The position numbers and the translations under genes were made by a program. A model generated the notes under the pieces. That model was not told where the DNA came from. It did no database searches and was given only the letters and a program-made list of their open reading frames with translations. 64,000 bases of DNA from Alteribacter aurantiacus DSM 18675. Its GTDB lineage: Bacteria > Bacillota > Bacilli > Bacillales > Salisediminibacteriaceae. Where the stretch lies: positions 1 to 64,000 of the forward strand of contig NZ_AUCJ01000010.1 of NCBI RefSeq assembly GCF_000429705.1, given 5' to 3'. Positions 34,233 to 43,458 of this stretch are shown here, in pieces; position 1 is the first letter of the stretch; each line of letters opens with the position of its first letter.

Positions 34233-37109
34233 ATGGCATTAGATAACATTGAAGTAAAGGGAGCCCGTTCCCACAACCTAAAGAACATTGACGCAACGAT
34301 CCCTCGTAATAAGCTAGTTGTGTTAACGGGATTGTCGGGATCGGGGAAATCCTCCCTTGCTTTTGATACGATTTACGCCGAAGGTCAAAGACGTTACGTA
34401 GAGTCGCTCTCGGCATATGCGAGACAGTTCCTCGGACAAATGGACAAACCTGATGTGGATGCCATTGAAGGATTGAGCCCGGCGATCTCGATTGATCAAA
34501 AAACGACGAGTCGAAATCCAAGATCCACCGTTGGTACTGTAACGGAAATTTATGACTACTTACGTTTATTGTTTGCTCGTGTGGGGAAACCGGTATGTCC
34601 GAATCACGGAATTGAAATCAGCTCCCAAACGGTACAGCAAATGGCTGATCGTATGCTCGCCTATCCCGAGCGTACAAAGATGCAAATCTTAGCGCCGATT
34701 GTGTCCGGTCGAAAAGGTACACATGCTAAAGTGCTTGAGGATATTAAAAAGCAAGGGTATGTCCGTGTGCGTGTGGACGGAGAGATGCGAGAAGCGGCAG
34801 AAGAATTTGATTTGGATAAAAATAAAAAGCACTCGATTGAAGTTGTGATTGATCGTATTGTGATCAAAGAAGGGGTGGAGTCTCGTCTGGCCGATTCTTT
34901 GGAAACAGCGCTGAATTTGGCAGATGGCCGTGTGATCGCCGATGTAATTGGAGAAGAAGAACTGTTATTTACCCAAATGCATGCGTGTCCTCACTGTGGC
35001 TTTTCCATCGGTGAATTGGAACCACGGATGTTTTCTTTTAATAGTCCTTTTGGTGCCTGTACATCGTGTGACGGGCTTGGAAGCAAGCTTGAAGTCGATT
35101 CGGATCTAGTTATCCCGAATTGGGAAAAGTCTCTGCGAGAGCATGCAATTGCCCCGTGGGAGCCCACAAGCTCGCAATATTATCCTTCGTTGCTGCAGAG
35201 TGTTTGCGAGCATTACGGAATTGATATGGATGCGCCGGTTGAAAAATTGCCGAAGCATCAAATGGATAAAATTCTTTATGGAAGCGGAAAAGAAAAGATT
35301 TATTTCCGCTATGAAAATGAATTCGGAAACGTAAGAGAAAAAGAGATTTATTTTGAAGGTGTCATCACGAATATCTCTCGTCGTTATCACGAAACAAGTT
35401 CTGATTATATTCGTGAGCAAATGGAAGGCTATATGACGCAAAAGCCGTGCCCAGCGTGTAAAGGGTACCGCCTCCGCAAAGAGAGTCTTAGCGTCTTGAT
35501 CGGTGAAAAGCACATTGGAGAAGTCACAAGCTATTCGGTAAAAGACGCAAAGACGTTTTTTGAAACCCTTGAGCTCTCGGAGAAGGACATGACGATCGCT
35601 CGCTTGATTCTTCGTGAAATCGAAGAGCGACTCGGCTTTTTAATCAACGTAGGTCTGGAATATTTGACCCTTGCTCGTTCAGCTGGAACCTTATCCGGTG
35701 GGGAAGCTCAGCGAATTCGACTGGCTACTCAGATCGGTTCTTCTTTGATGGGTGTACTGTACATCCTTGACGAGCCGTCCATCGGTCTTCACCAACGAGA
35801 TAACACGAGGCTCATTCGCACGCTTGAGCGGATGCGCGATCTTGGAAACACGTTGATTGTGGTAGAGCATGACGAAGATACGATGCTTGCTGCTGATCAC
35901 ATTATTGATATCGGCCCTGGTGCCGGTGCCCATGGTGGAGAAATCACGGCAGCCGGATCACCGTCACAAATCATGGACGACCCTAAGTCTCTTACTGGAG
36001 AGTATCTGAGCGGGAAAAAATTCATTCCGTTGCCTGTGGAGCGCCGTAAGTCCGACGGGCGCATGATTTCTATTAAAGGGGCAACGGAGAACAATTTGAA
36101 GAACACGTCCATCGACATTCCTCTTGGTGTGTTCGTAGCGGTAACCGGGGTTAGTGGTTCTGGTAAAAGTACGATGATCAATGATATCTTGTATAAATCG
36201 TTGGCTCAAAAGCTTACGGTAGCCAAGGACAAGCCCGGTGCTCACAAATCGATTAAAGGAATTGACCATTTGGACAAAGTGGTTGAGATCGATCAAAGTC
36301 CGATTGGTCGAACGCCACGTTCTAATGCAGCCACATACACGAGTGTGTTTGACGATATTCGTGACGTGTTTGCTATGACGAATGAAGCGAAAGTGCGCGG
36401 ATATAAAAAAGGGCGTTTCAGCTTTAATGTCAAAGGTGGTCGTTGCGAAGCGTGTCGCGGAGACGGAATCATTAAAATCGAGATGCACTTTTTACCTGAC
36501 GTATACGTCCCTTGCGAACAGTGCGATGGTAAGCGATACAACCGTGAAACATTGGAAGTGAAGTACAAAGGGAAGACCATTTCAGATGTGCTCGCTATGA
36601 CGGTAGAAGATGCGGTCGCATTCTTTGAAAACATCCCGAAAATCAAGCGAAAGATCCAAACGTTGTACGACGTTGGATTAAGTTATATGACTCTTGGTCA
36701 GCCGGCGACGACCTTATCTGGTGGGGAAGCGCAACGGGTGAAACTGGCATCGCAGCTTCACCGCCGATCAAATGGTCGGACGCTTTACATTTTGGATGAA
36801 CCGACTACCGGCTTACACGTCCATGATATTGATCGCCTTCTTAAAGTGCTTCAACGACTTGTGGAGAACGGAGATACAGTGCTTGTCATTGAGCACAATC
36901 TTGACGTGATTAAGACCGTGGACCACATCGTCGACCTTGGACCTGAAGGGGGAGACAAAGGCGGAAAGCTCGTTGCTGCCGGTACACCGGAAGAGGTAGC
37001 AAAGGTGAAAGGATCGTATACAGGTGAATATTTGAAACCGGTCCTCGAGCGTGACCGAGCAAGAATGGAAAAACGGATGAAAGAAAAAGAATCTCTCGCA
37101 ACAAGATAA
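34233..37109 (+). CDS. uvrA: Excinuclease ABC subunit A
   Basis: 958 residues. The damage-sensing ABC ATPase has two nucleotide sites (GLSGSGKSSLAFDT and GVSGSGKSTMIND), two signature motifs (LSGGEAQRIRLATQ, LSGGEAQRVKLASQ) and zinc-binding cysteine pairs (CPHCGFS...CTSCDG, CPACKGYR, CEACRGDG...CEQCDGKR). ATG 34233 gives the family start MALDNIEVKGARSHNLKNID. A GTG at 34221 overlapping the uvrB stop is a less likely start. It is 8 nt downstream of uvrB and ends at a strong terminator. Confidence 0.96.
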   Translation: MALDNIEVKGARSHNLKNIDATIPRNKLVVLTGLSGSGKSSLAFDTIYAEGQRRYVESLSAYARQFLGQMDKPDVDAIEGLSPAISIDQKTTSRNPRSTVGTVTEIYDYLRLLFARVGKPVCPNHGIEISSQTVQQMADRMLAYPERTKMQILAPIVSGRKGTHAKVLEDIKKQGYVRVRVDGEMREAAEEFDLDKNKKHSIEVVIDRIVIKEGVESRLADSLETALNLADGRVIADVIGEEELLFTQMHACPHCGFSIGELEPRMFSFNSPFGACTSCDGLGSKLEVDSDLVIPNWEKSLREHAIAPWEPTSSQYYPSLLQSVCEHYGIDMDAPVEKLPKHQMDKILYGSGKEKIYFRYENEFGNVREKEIYFEGVITNISRRYHETSSDYIREQMEGYMTQKPCPACKGYRLRKESLSVLIGEKHIGEVTSYSVKDAKTFFETLELSEKDMTIARLILREIEERLGFLINVGLEYLTLARSAGTLSGGEAQRIRLATQIGSSLMGVLYILDEPSIGLHQRDNTRLIRTLERMRDLGNTLIVVEHDEDTMLAADHIIDIGPGAGAHGGEITAAGSPSQIMDDPKSLTGEYLSGKKFIPLPVERRKSDGRMISIKGATENNLKNTSIDIPLGVFVAVTGVSGSGKSTMINDILYKSLAQKLTVAKDKPGAHKSIKGIDHLDKVVEIDQSPIGRTPRSNAATYTSVFDDIRDVFAMTNEAKVRGYKKGRFSFNVKGGRCEACRGDGIIKIEMHFLPDVYVPCEQCDGKRYNRETLEVKYKGKTISDVLAMTVEDAVAFFENIPKIKRKIQTLYDVGLSYMTLGQPATTLSGGEAQRVKLASQLHRRSNGRTLYILDEPTTGLHVHDIDRLLKVLQRLVENGDTVLVIEHNLDVIKTVDHIVDLGPEGGDKGGKLVAAGTPEEVAKVKGSYTGEYLKPVLERDRARMEKRMKEKESLATR

Positions 37110-37125
37110 TAAATGGATCAATTGA

Positions 37126-37170
37126 AAACCATCTACAGAGGGGAGGCCCGATGTAGATGGTTTTTTGTTT
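37126..37170 (+). terminator. Terminator of uvrBA
   Basis: AAAACCATCTACA pairs with TGTAGATGGTTTT, followed by TTGTTT. Confidence 0.9.
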
Positions 37171-37209
37171 GGGCAGGGTTAAGCTTCCTCCCCACCATCA
37201 CATTTTACA

Positions 37210-37241
37210 CAATTGTTCAGGGGTCAGTCCCCCCTGTTCAT
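37210..37241. repeat. REP-like palindrome, TTCAGGGG variant
   Basis: TTGTTCAGGGGTCAGTCCCC then CCTGTTCA: same core geometry with divergent arms. It lies just upstream of the sigma-W promoter. Confidence 0.75.
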
Positions 37242-37262
37242 GAGTGAGCAAGCGCCACCTGG

Positions 37263-37288
37263 TGAAACTTTTTCTTTCTGGTTTCGTA
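37263..37288 (+). promoter_or_regulatory. Sigma-W (ECF) promoter of yvlB
   Basis: TGAAAC (37263-37268), a 16-nt spacer, then CGTA (37285-37288): an exact match to the sigma-W consensus, 49 nt before the ATG. The yvlABCD genes of B. subtilis belong to the sigma-W envelope-stress regulon. Confidence 0.85.
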
Positions 37289-37336
37289 AATACGTATTAT
37301 GATGGAGTTAACTTTGTATTCTGTGGAGGGATTCGG

Positions 37337-38449
37337 ATGCAAGAAGAACGTAAAATGATATTGAAGATGATTGAGGACGGGAAGATTTCAGCTGAAGAAG
37401 GGTTGCAGTTGTTGAATGCTTTAAAGGATGACAATGGTCCTTCAAAGCAAGAGTCACCAATACGTAGGGAAGCCCCTCAAGAAGTATCGACAGATGTAAA
37501 CTGGGAAAAGGGGGATGACTATCGCAATCGTGCAAGCTACAAACAGCCATCCTTTGCGAGCCGATTTACGGACTTTATTGAAGATGCAGTCCAAAAGATC
37601 AAGGAATTCGATCTCGACTTTAATTTCGGTTCTTCTGTTGAAATTCAGCACACTTTTCAACACGTAGGGGCGGATATTCGTGATGTAGATGTTAGTGTAG
37701 AGAATGGTGGCATTACGTTTCGCCCTTGGGAAGAGTCGGACATTCGCGTAGAGTGTAGCGTCAAGGTGTATAAAGTGAAGGACGCCGACGAAGCTCGCCG
37801 TTTCTTCTTGGATGAAGTGATTTTTGATGTGAAAGAACAGAAGCTTCGCTTAAAGTCACCTTCCAAATCCATGAAAGTGAATACGGTAGTGTACGTACCA
37901 GAGAAAAGCCTAGAAAAAATTAAACTGTACGCGTTTAATGGAAAAGTGACCGGAGAAGCAGTGCACACAACCATGTTTGAAGCACAAACAGTAAACGGTC
38001 GAATCGGTTTTGATACAGTCACTTGTAAAGATGCTCGGTTTGAGACAGTGAACGGGACGATTAGTGTTGAAAAGCTTTCTTCTACACATTGTGACGCCAA
38101 AACGATTAATGGCACGATTGACCTCAATGTAGAAAAAGGGGAAGTAGACGTAGAAACGCTGAACGGAACGATTAACTATACGTTGCTTCATGAGGAAGCT
38201 ACTCGCGCTTATTTTAAAACCACAACAGGAAGTGTGGTCGTTCAAGTACCTGAAACGATGAAAGTAGAAGGGGACTTGAAAACGACCGTTGGTGGGATGA
38301 ACTGCGATCTCGAGAAGCTGACGATCATTGACGAGAAAAAGGATTGGGCGAACAAACGAATGTCCTTTTTGGCAAATAAAGAAGGAGAAACATCTATGTA
38401 CATCGAAGCGGAAGCGACGACCGGATCGATTACGGTGAAAGCTAAATAA
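37337..38449 (+). CDS. yvlB: YvlB-like envelope-stress protein (DUF4097)
   Basis: 370 residues, soluble. The N-terminal short helical domain (MQEERKMILKMIEDGKISAEEGLQLLNALK) is the YvlB/LiaX type. After a polar linker follows a long beta-helix-like DUF4097 region of repeated strands with NGGI, NGKVTG, NGRIG, NGTI and TGSV turns (about 115-370). Its molecular role is unknown. The sigma-W promoter and yvlCD downstream place it in the response to membrane damage. The start follows GGAGGG. An upstream in-frame extension is open but would include the promoter. Confidence 0.88.
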   Translation: MQEERKMILKMIEDGKISAEEGLQLLNALKDDNGPSKQESPIRREAPQEVSTDVNWEKGDDYRNRASYKQPSFASRFTDFIEDAVQKIKEFDLDFNFGSSVEIQHTFQHVGADIRDVDVSVENGGITFRPWEESDIRVECSVKVYKVKDADEARRFFLDEVIFDVKEQKLRLKSPSKSMKVNTVVYVPEKSLEKIKLYAFNGKVTGEAVHTTMFEAQTVNGRIGFDTVTCKDARFETVNGTISVEKLSSTHCDAKTINGTIDLNVEKGEVDVETLNGTINYTLLHEEATRAYFKTTTGSVVVQVPETMKVEGDLKTTVGGMNCDLEKLTIIDEKKDWANKRMSFLANKEGETSMYIEAEATTGSITVKAK

Positions 38450-38539
38450 CCCCTTCTCACTCACGGAGACCACTAAATAGTACAACTGAACTTTTCCGAA
38501 ACCTTTTGTATCATTGGCAGTAGGTCCACTAGGTTGCCT

Positions 38540-38577
38540 GCCTGTTACGACACTCTCATTCGTAACAGGCTTTTAAA
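38540..38577 (+). terminator. Terminator between yvlB and yvlC
   Basis: GCCTGTTACGA pairs with TCGTAACAGGC, then TTTT. Confidence 0.85.
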
Positions 38578-38785
38578 ACGTGCAACCGTTCCATTCAATG
38601 CTTAAAAAGGCCTTGATGAAGGTGACTTCGGGCACTGTTTAGGAGGCTTCTAAAACGGGTAAAAAATCAGAGATAGGCAACATTAATAGTGCAAAGTTAG
38701 TCCCTATCTAATCATATGTACCAGCTAACGTTAAACTAGGATTCGTGACTTGATTCCTACCAGTGAATGAAAGGGTGTGAGATAA
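38578..38785. other. yvlB-yvlC intergenic region
   Basis: Following the yvlB terminator, about 210 bases carry no supported gene. yvlCD probably have their own promoter here, but no convincing -35/-10 or ECF site is seen. Confidence 0.35.
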
Positions 38786-38983
38786 ATGAAACGATTATAT
38801 CGTACGGAACATGACCGAAAAATCTCTGGAGTATGCGGAGGTATCGCCGACTACTTTAATGTGGATTCCACACTTGTCCGCCTCTTGGCGATTATCGGGT
38901 TAATTTTTGGTAATATTGCAACTTTCTTGGCGTACATTATTTGTATTTTCGTAATCCCAAGTGAATCGGATGTGAGGCGTTAA
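38786..38983 (+). CDS. yvlC: PspC-domain protein (YvlC-like)
   Basis: 65 residues. The PspC domain is recognisable from MKRLYRTEHDRKISGVCGGIADYFNVDSTLVRLL, followed by one or two membrane helices. PspC proteins sense or buffer membrane stress. In B. subtilis yvlC belongs to the sigma-W operon. Here a terminator separates it from yvlB. Its stop shares bases with the yvlD start (TAATG), so the two are translationally coupled. Confidence 0.9.
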   Translation: MKRLYRTEHDRKISGVCGGIADYFNVDSTLVRLLAIIGLIFGNIATFLAYIICIFVIPSESDVRR

Positions 38984-39339
38984 TGGGTTGGCTCATACAA
39001 ATACTCGTGAATGCCGTCGTCCTTCTCATTATTGCAAGGTTCTTCTCCGGATTTGAAGTGGATGGATTTATGGCAGCCCTTTTGGCCAGTTTCATTTTGG
39101 CGATCGTAAACTTGATCGTTAAACCAATTCTGGTCGTTTTGACGCTACCGATTACGATCCTTTCACTCGGCTTGTTCCTTTTTGTGATCAATGCGATCGT
39201 ATTGATGCTCACACAAGCGCTAATGGGAAGTGCCTTTAACATTGACGGATTCGGACTGGCAATTATAGCAGCCATTATCTTCGCCATCTTAAGCGCGCTT
39301 ATCCACTCCTTTATTGTGGATCCAATAACGAAAAGATAA
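38983..39339 (+). CDS. yvlD: Phage-holin-family-4 membrane protein (YvlD-like)
   Basis: 118 residues, four hydrophobic segments almost end to end: about 2-22, 28-50, 56-78 and 88-112. Sequence such as NLIVKPILVVLTLPITILSLGLFLFVINA is typical of the YvlD family. Despite the name holin, the chromosomal members are thought to act in envelope homeostasis. It is coupled to yvlC and followed by a terminator. Confidence 0.9.
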   Translation: MGWLIQILVNAVVLLIIARFFSGFEVDGFMAALLASFILAIVNLIVKPILVVLTLPITILSLGLFLFVINAIVLMLTQALMGSAFNIDGFGLAIIAAIIFAILSALIHSFIVDPITKR

Positions 39340-39350
39340 AGATCGATCTG

Positions 39351-39381
39351 AAAACCATCGGCCCAAACCGGTGGTTTTTTT
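39351..39381 (+). terminator. Terminator of yvlCD
   Basis: AAAACCATCGG pairs with CCGGTGGTTTT, then TTT. Confidence 0.88.
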
Positions 39382-39395
39382 GCGTCTCCCTAGCC

Positions 39396-39427
39396 GCAAA
39401 TTGTACGGGGACAGACCCCCGAACTTT
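39396..39427. repeat. REP-like palindrome, mixed-arm copy
   Basis: GCAAATTGTACGGGGACAGA followed by CCCCCGAACTTT. The left arm is the AATTGT(G/A)C type and the right arm the CCCCCGAACT type. Confidence 0.85.
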
Positions 39428-39599
39428 CTCTCTTTCATCTTGACACCTGCTTTAAGGGGAGGTTTGTTTCTGCTCTTGGGGGAGTTGTGATAAAATGAGG
39501 AAGTTATATATGGTTTTGAGTTTCGACACGCTGAATGGATGCAAACGACGGCGTTTTGTATAAACTAGTAAGTACGTGAATGCAGTAGGAGGAATTTGA

Positions 39600-40538
39600 A
39601 TGGCAAAAGTGACAGCAAAAGAGTTAATGGAAGAATTCGATTTAGAACTAGTGAATGATGAAGAAGATGTGGTCTTTCGAGCCATCACAACGAGTGACAT
39701 CTCAAGACCTGGAATGGAGATGGCCGGCTACTTTACATACTACCCGGCAAAACGTCTTCAACTCCTTGGAAAAACAGAGCTTACGTTTTTTAGCCAGCTA
39801 ACGGACGACGAGAAAAAAGACCGAATGGACCGTTTGTCTACATACGATACACCGGGGATCATCTTGTCTCGAGACAATGAAGCACCACCGGAACTGATTG
39901 AAGCAGCCAACAAGGTCGGCGTTCCGATCCTTGTATCGAGCATGACGACAACGCGACTCAGTTCTCAGCTGACGAACTACTTGGAAACAGAACTAGCTCC
40001 AATGACCGCCATACACGGCGTTTTGATTGATATCTACGGAATTGGTGTCATGATTACGGGATCGAGCGGTGTAGGTAAAAGTGAAACAGCCTTGGACCTC
40101 GTACGCCGTGGGCACAGACTTGTAGCCGATGACAGTGTGGAAATCAAACAAGAGCACGACGGCGTTCTCGTAGGAGCCGCCCCTGATTTAATCAAGCACC
40201 TTCTTGAAATTCGAGGTCTTGGCATCATCAACGTCATGACTCTTTTCGGAGCCGGTGCCGTTCGTAACTACAAACGCATTGGCATGGTCATTCATCTCGA
40301 ACTTTGGGACCAAAAGAAACAATACGATCGTCTGGGCCTTGATGAAGACACGATGACGATTTTTGATACAGCTGTGCCTAAGCTTACGATCCCGGTTCGT
40401 CCAGGACGAAACTTGGCCGTTATCATTGAAGTAGCTGCTATGAATTTTAGACTCAAGCGCATGGGCATTAACGCTGCTCAGCAATTTACGGAACGCTTGA
40501 ATGACGTGATTGAAGACGGAGACAAAGAAGAATATTAA
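39600..40538 (+). CDS. hprK: HPr kinase/phosphorylase
   Basis: 312 residues. It phosphorylates HPr on Ser46 when glycolytic intermediates are high and removes the phosphate when they fall, thereby steering CcpA repression (the cre box upstream of the amylase gene at 9319-11100 is a probable target of that pathway). The P-loop GSSGVGKSETALDL (Lys160) and DDSVEIK are visible, as is the C-terminal family signature LEIRGLGIINVMTLFGAGAV. AGGAGG lies 8 nt before ATG. It is followed by lgt as in B. subtilis. Confidence 0.95.
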   Translation: MAKVTAKELMEEFDLELVNDEEDVVFRAITTSDISRPGMEMAGYFTYYPAKRLQLLGKTELTFFSQLTDDEKKDRMDRLSTYDTPGIILSRDNEAPPELIEAANKVGVPILVSSMTTTRLSSQLTNYLETELAPMTAIHGVLIDIYGIGVMITGSSGVGKSETALDLVRRGHRLVADDSVEIKQEHDGVLVGAAPDLIKHLLEIRGLGIINVMTLFGAGAVRNYKRIGMVIHLELWDQKKQYDRLGLDEDTMTIFDTAVPKLTIPVRPGRNLAVIIEVAAMNFRLKRMGINAAQQFTERLNDVIEDGDKEEY

Positions 40539-40616
40539 ACCTGTTCCCGGGCGTGGATCTTGAACATTAAGAGCTCCGCGCTCGCCTGAACATCATATTA
40601 TAGATGAGGTGAAACG

Positions 40617-41504
40617 ATGTTAGAAGCTGCCGCGCAACCACTAAATCCCGTTGCCTTTGAACTGGGGCCGATTACCGTCGCCTGGTACGGCCTTATCATT
40701 GCTTTTGGTGCCTTTTTAGGGTACCTCTTGGCCAATCATGAAGGAAAAAAACGAGGCCTTCCAAAAGACCTCATTGCAGATTTGCTATTATACGCCATTC
40801 CTATTGCCATCATCAGTGCAAGACTCTATTACGTGATCTTCAGGTGGGAGTATTACTCCCAAAACCCCGGACAAATCATCGCGATTTGGGAAGGGGGACT
40901 CGCCATACACGGCGGACTCATCGGAGCCGTCATCACCGCCTTAATCTTTTGTAAAAAACGAGGTGTTTCCTTTTGGAAAGTGGCCGACATTACTGCCCCG
41001 AGCATTCTCCTCGGACAAGCAATCGGACGCTGGGGCAACTTTGTAAACCAAGAAGCCCACGGCGGCGAAGTGTCCCGTCAGTTTCTTGAAAGCCTGATGA
41101 TCCCTGAATTTATCATTAACGGCATGTACATTAACGGAGCCTATTACCACCCAACGTTTCTCTATGAATCTCTTTGGAGCTTCGCTGGAGTGGCCCTTCT
41201 TCTATACTTGCGCCGTGTGAACATGCGACGAGGCGAACTGTTCCTCACCTACGTAATCTGGTACTCTGTAGGCCGCTTCTTTATTGAAGGACTCAGAACG
41301 GACAGCCTGATGATCTTTGACCTCCTTCGTACCGCACAAGTCATCTCCATCGTGCTCGTCGTAGGAGCTGTAGCTCTGATCGTCTATCGTCGCCAACAAG
41401 GCCTAGCAGATAAACACTACCTTGACGATGACAAGACCGTTTCGGATAAAAAAACAAGCGGACAATCTCGTCCAGGGAACAACAAGAAAAGAAAAAAGAA
41501 ATAG
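40617..41504 (+). CDS. lgt: Prolipoprotein diacylglyceryl transferase
   Basis: 295 residues, about seven membrane segments. The family signature GRWGNFVNQEAHG, and the YGLIIAFG and YHPTFLYESLWS motifs with the essential Arg and His residues, are present. It attaches diacylglycerol from phosphatidylglycerol to the lipobox Cys of prolipoproteins such as CccB and the 58.5 kb lipoprotein. The C-terminal tail is Lys-rich. ATG follows GAGGTG. Confidence 0.95.
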   Translation: MLEAAAQPLNPVAFELGPITVAWYGLIIAFGAFLGYLLANHEGKKRGLPKDLIADLLLYAIPIAIISARLYYVIFRWEYYSQNPGQIIAIWEGGLAIHGGLIGAVITALIFCKKRGVSFWKVADITAPSILLGQAIGRWGNFVNQEAHGGEVSRQFLESLMIPEFIINGMYINGAYYHPTFLYESLWSFAGVALLLYLRRVNMRRGELFLTYVIWYSVGRFFIEGLRTDSLMIFDLLRTAQVISIVLVVGAVALIVYRRQQGLADKHYLDDDKTVSDKKTSGQSRPGNNKKRKKK

Positions 41505-41511
41505 ATGAGTC

Positions 41512-41551
41512 GTGCCTGGGAAGACGAAGCCTCTCCCCGGGCACCTTTTTT
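41512..41551 (+). terminator. Terminator of lgt
   Basis: GTGCCTGGG pairs with CCCGGGCAC (one G-T pair), then CTTTTTT. Confidence 0.8.
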
Positions 41552-41653
41552 ATGTTTCGATAAAGAGGGGCTGTTCTTTATGTACACCTAGGATTGTGAT
41601 AATCTTAGATGAGGTAAAAAGGAACGTTTTTGAAACAGTCAGGAGGAGTGGGG

Positions 41654-42610
41654 ATGCTAAAGACGTTAAAAGAAGGTCTGAAAGTGGGGCTCTCAACCAC
41701 GTGGACCCTCGGGAAAATTATATTTCCGATCACACTGATCGTAACGATACTCAGTCATACCCCGGTGATGGATTGGCTCGTGCGAATGCTCACGCCACTC
41801 ATGGGTGCCATCGGTCTCTCGGGAGAAGCGGCGATTCCTCTTGTTTTAGGAAACGTGCTCAACCTATATGCCGCCATCGGTGCCATTCTCACACTCGATT
41901 TGACTGTAAAAGAAGTGTTCATATTGGCCGTTATGCTATCGTTTTCTCACAACTTGTTTGTAGAAAGCGCAGTAGCCAAACAGATCGGCCTTAAAATATG
42001 GGTCGTCCTCGTCGTCCGCATTGGTTTGGCCTTAGCTTCTGCTTGGGTGATTAACCTCGCTTGGCAAGGAGGCCAAGAAACGGCCAGATACGGATTCGTG
42101 GCAGGGCCTACTGAACAAGAGCTCACAGGCTGGGGCGCGATTGCCCTGCAAGGTTTACAAAGTGCCTTTTTCGGCGTCATTCAGCTGGCAGCGATCGTGA
42201 TTCCAATTATGATTTTTATTCAAATCATGAAAGATCTAAAATGGCTAAACGTGTTTTCAAAATGGATGGCTCCGTTCACGAAAGTGCTGGGCGTCCGGGA
42301 AAATACATCAACCACACTGGCAGCAGGGCTCGTGTTTGGACTCGCATACGGAGCCGGAGTGATGATTCAAGCTGCCAAAGAAGACGGCGTTCGGAAAAAA
42401 GACTTATACTTGGTTTTCATTTTCCTCGTTGCCTGTCACGCTGTGATTGAAGATACGCTCATCTTCGCACCACTCGGTATTCCATTATGGCCGCTTCTTT
42501 TAATCAGGCTCGTCACAGCGGTGCTCTTAACGATCGCCGTAGCCATCATCTGGAACCGCCTAGAAAAGCAACAAAACACCGACCAAACATACAAAGAAAA
42601 CATCTCATAA
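41654..42610 (+). CDS. yvoD: Nucleoside-recognition (Gate) domain membrane protein (YvoD-like)
   Basis: 318 residues with eight or so membrane segments. Two Gate-type repeats (about 25-130 and 175-300) are recognisable from GNVLNLYAAIGAIL, LSFSHNLFVESAVAKQIG and ACHAVIEDTLIFAPLG. Function unknown. Gate domains occur in nucleoside transporters and spore maturation proteins. ATG 41654 follows AGGAGG with 7-nt spacing, giving MLKTLKEGLKVG. It precedes ppaX, as in B. subtilis. Confidence 0.88.
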   Translation: MLKTLKEGLKVGLSTTWTLGKIIFPITLIVTILSHTPVMDWLVRMLTPLMGAIGLSGEAAIPLVLGNVLNLYAAIGAILTLDLTVKEVFILAVMLSFSHNLFVESAVAKQIGLKIWVVLVVRIGLALASAWVINLAWQGGQETARYGFVAGPTEQELTGWGAIALQGLQSAFFGVIQLAAIVIPIMIFIQIMKDLKWLNVFSKWMAPFTKVLGVRENTSTTLAAGLVFGLAYGAGVMIQAAKEDGVRKKDLYLVFIFLVACHAVIEDTLIFAPLGIPLWPLLLIRLVTAVLLTIAVAIIWNRLEKQQNTDQTYKENIS

Positions 42611-42670
42611 AAAATTGTGCGGGGTCTGTCCCCGCACAAAAATTTCGGGGGACAGACCCCGCACAATTTT
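42611..42670. repeat. REP-like palindrome, paired (REPIN-like) copy
   Basis: The outer 20 bp at 42611-42630 (AAAATTGTGCGGGGTCTGTC) and 42651-42670 are perfect inverted repeats around a 20-nt spacer. The left half is completed by CCCGCACAAA, the right half by TTTCGGGG. The whole lies between the yvoD stop and the ppaX start, so it would be transcribed. Confidence 0.92.
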
Positions 42671-42693
42671 GCTTAACGGAAGGAAGTCTGATT

Positions 42694-43368
42694 ATGACAA
42701 ACACCACGAAAACAATGGAGAATGTAAATACGGTATTATTCGATCTTGACGGTACGTTAATCAACACAATCGACTTGATTGTGTCCTCTTTTCTTCATAC
42801 GATGGAAGAGTATTATCCAGGAGAGTACGTACAAAAAGATGTGATCCATTTCATCGGACCCCCTCTTTCTGAAACGTTTGAAAAGCTAGATCCCGCTCGT
42901 GTGGAAGAAATGACGCACACGTACCGCACATTCAATCATGAAAAACACGACGACCTCGTCAAGGAATACGAAGGGGTTTATGAAACGGTCGAAACCCTTC
43001 ACGACCAAGGGTACAAGCTCGCTATCGTTACAACAAAACGAAGCGACACGGCGATCAAAGGGATGAAGCTTATGGGCTTGGACCGCTTCTTTGATGTGGT
43101 GGTAGCCCTTGATCACGTGGAAAACTACAAGCCTCATCCCGAGCCTTTAGAAAAAGCACTCAAACAGCTCGGAAGTCGTCCGGAAGAAGCGATCATGATT
43201 GGCGACAGCCAGCACGACATTTTAGGTGGGAAAAACACAGGTACGAAAACAGCCGGGGTGGCTTGGTCCATCAAAGGCCGCGAGTACCTTGAAACGTTTG
43301 AGCCTGATGTGATGCTCGATTCCATGAGCGATCTTCTTGAAGTGTTAGGCGTACGCGCGAAAAAATAA
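42694..43368 (+). CDS. ppaX: Pyrophosphatase PpaX (HAD superfamily)
   Basis: 224 residues. HAD motifs: LFDLDGTLINT (nucleophile Asp), VTTKRSD, and MIGDSQHDILGGKNTGTKTAGVAW. It hydrolyses the pyrophosphate made when HprK removes phosphate from HPr-Ser46-P, which fits the linked hprK. Many strings match B. subtilis PpaX (NHEHHDDLV-like, VAW.IKG). ATG 42694 with GGAAGGA upstream is chosen. Longer upstream frames only translate the palindromic repeat. Confidence 0.92.
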   Translation: MTNTTKTMENVNTVLFDLDGTLINTIDLIVSSFLHTMEEYYPGEYVQKDVIHFIGPPLSETFEKLDPARVEEMTHTYRTFNHEKHDDLVKEYEGVYETVETLHDQGYKLAIVTTKRSDTAIKGMKLMGLDRFFDVVVALDHVENYKPHPEPLEKALKQLGSRPEEAIMIGDSQHDILGGKNTGTKTAGVAWSIKGREYLETFEPDVMLDSMSDLLEVLGVRAKK

Positions 43369-43386
43369 CAGATATCATTAAAAAGA

Positions 43387-43433
43387 AGAAGGCTGGTGCG
43401 TTGACGAATCATGAATGCTACCAGCCTTTCGTT
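43387..43433 (+). terminator. Hairpin between ppaX and yvoF
   Basis: AAGGCTGGT pairs with ACCAGCCTT, then TCGTTCT; probably a terminator of moderate strength. Confidence 0.6.
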
Positions 43434-43458
43434 CTACATAAGATGAGGAGCGAAGAGT

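Noticed and set aside
38497..38522. CGAAAC-N16-AGTA, resembling an ECF promoter after yvlB
   Set aside because: Two mismatches at key positions, and it lies before the yvlB terminator, so it would not express yvlCD.
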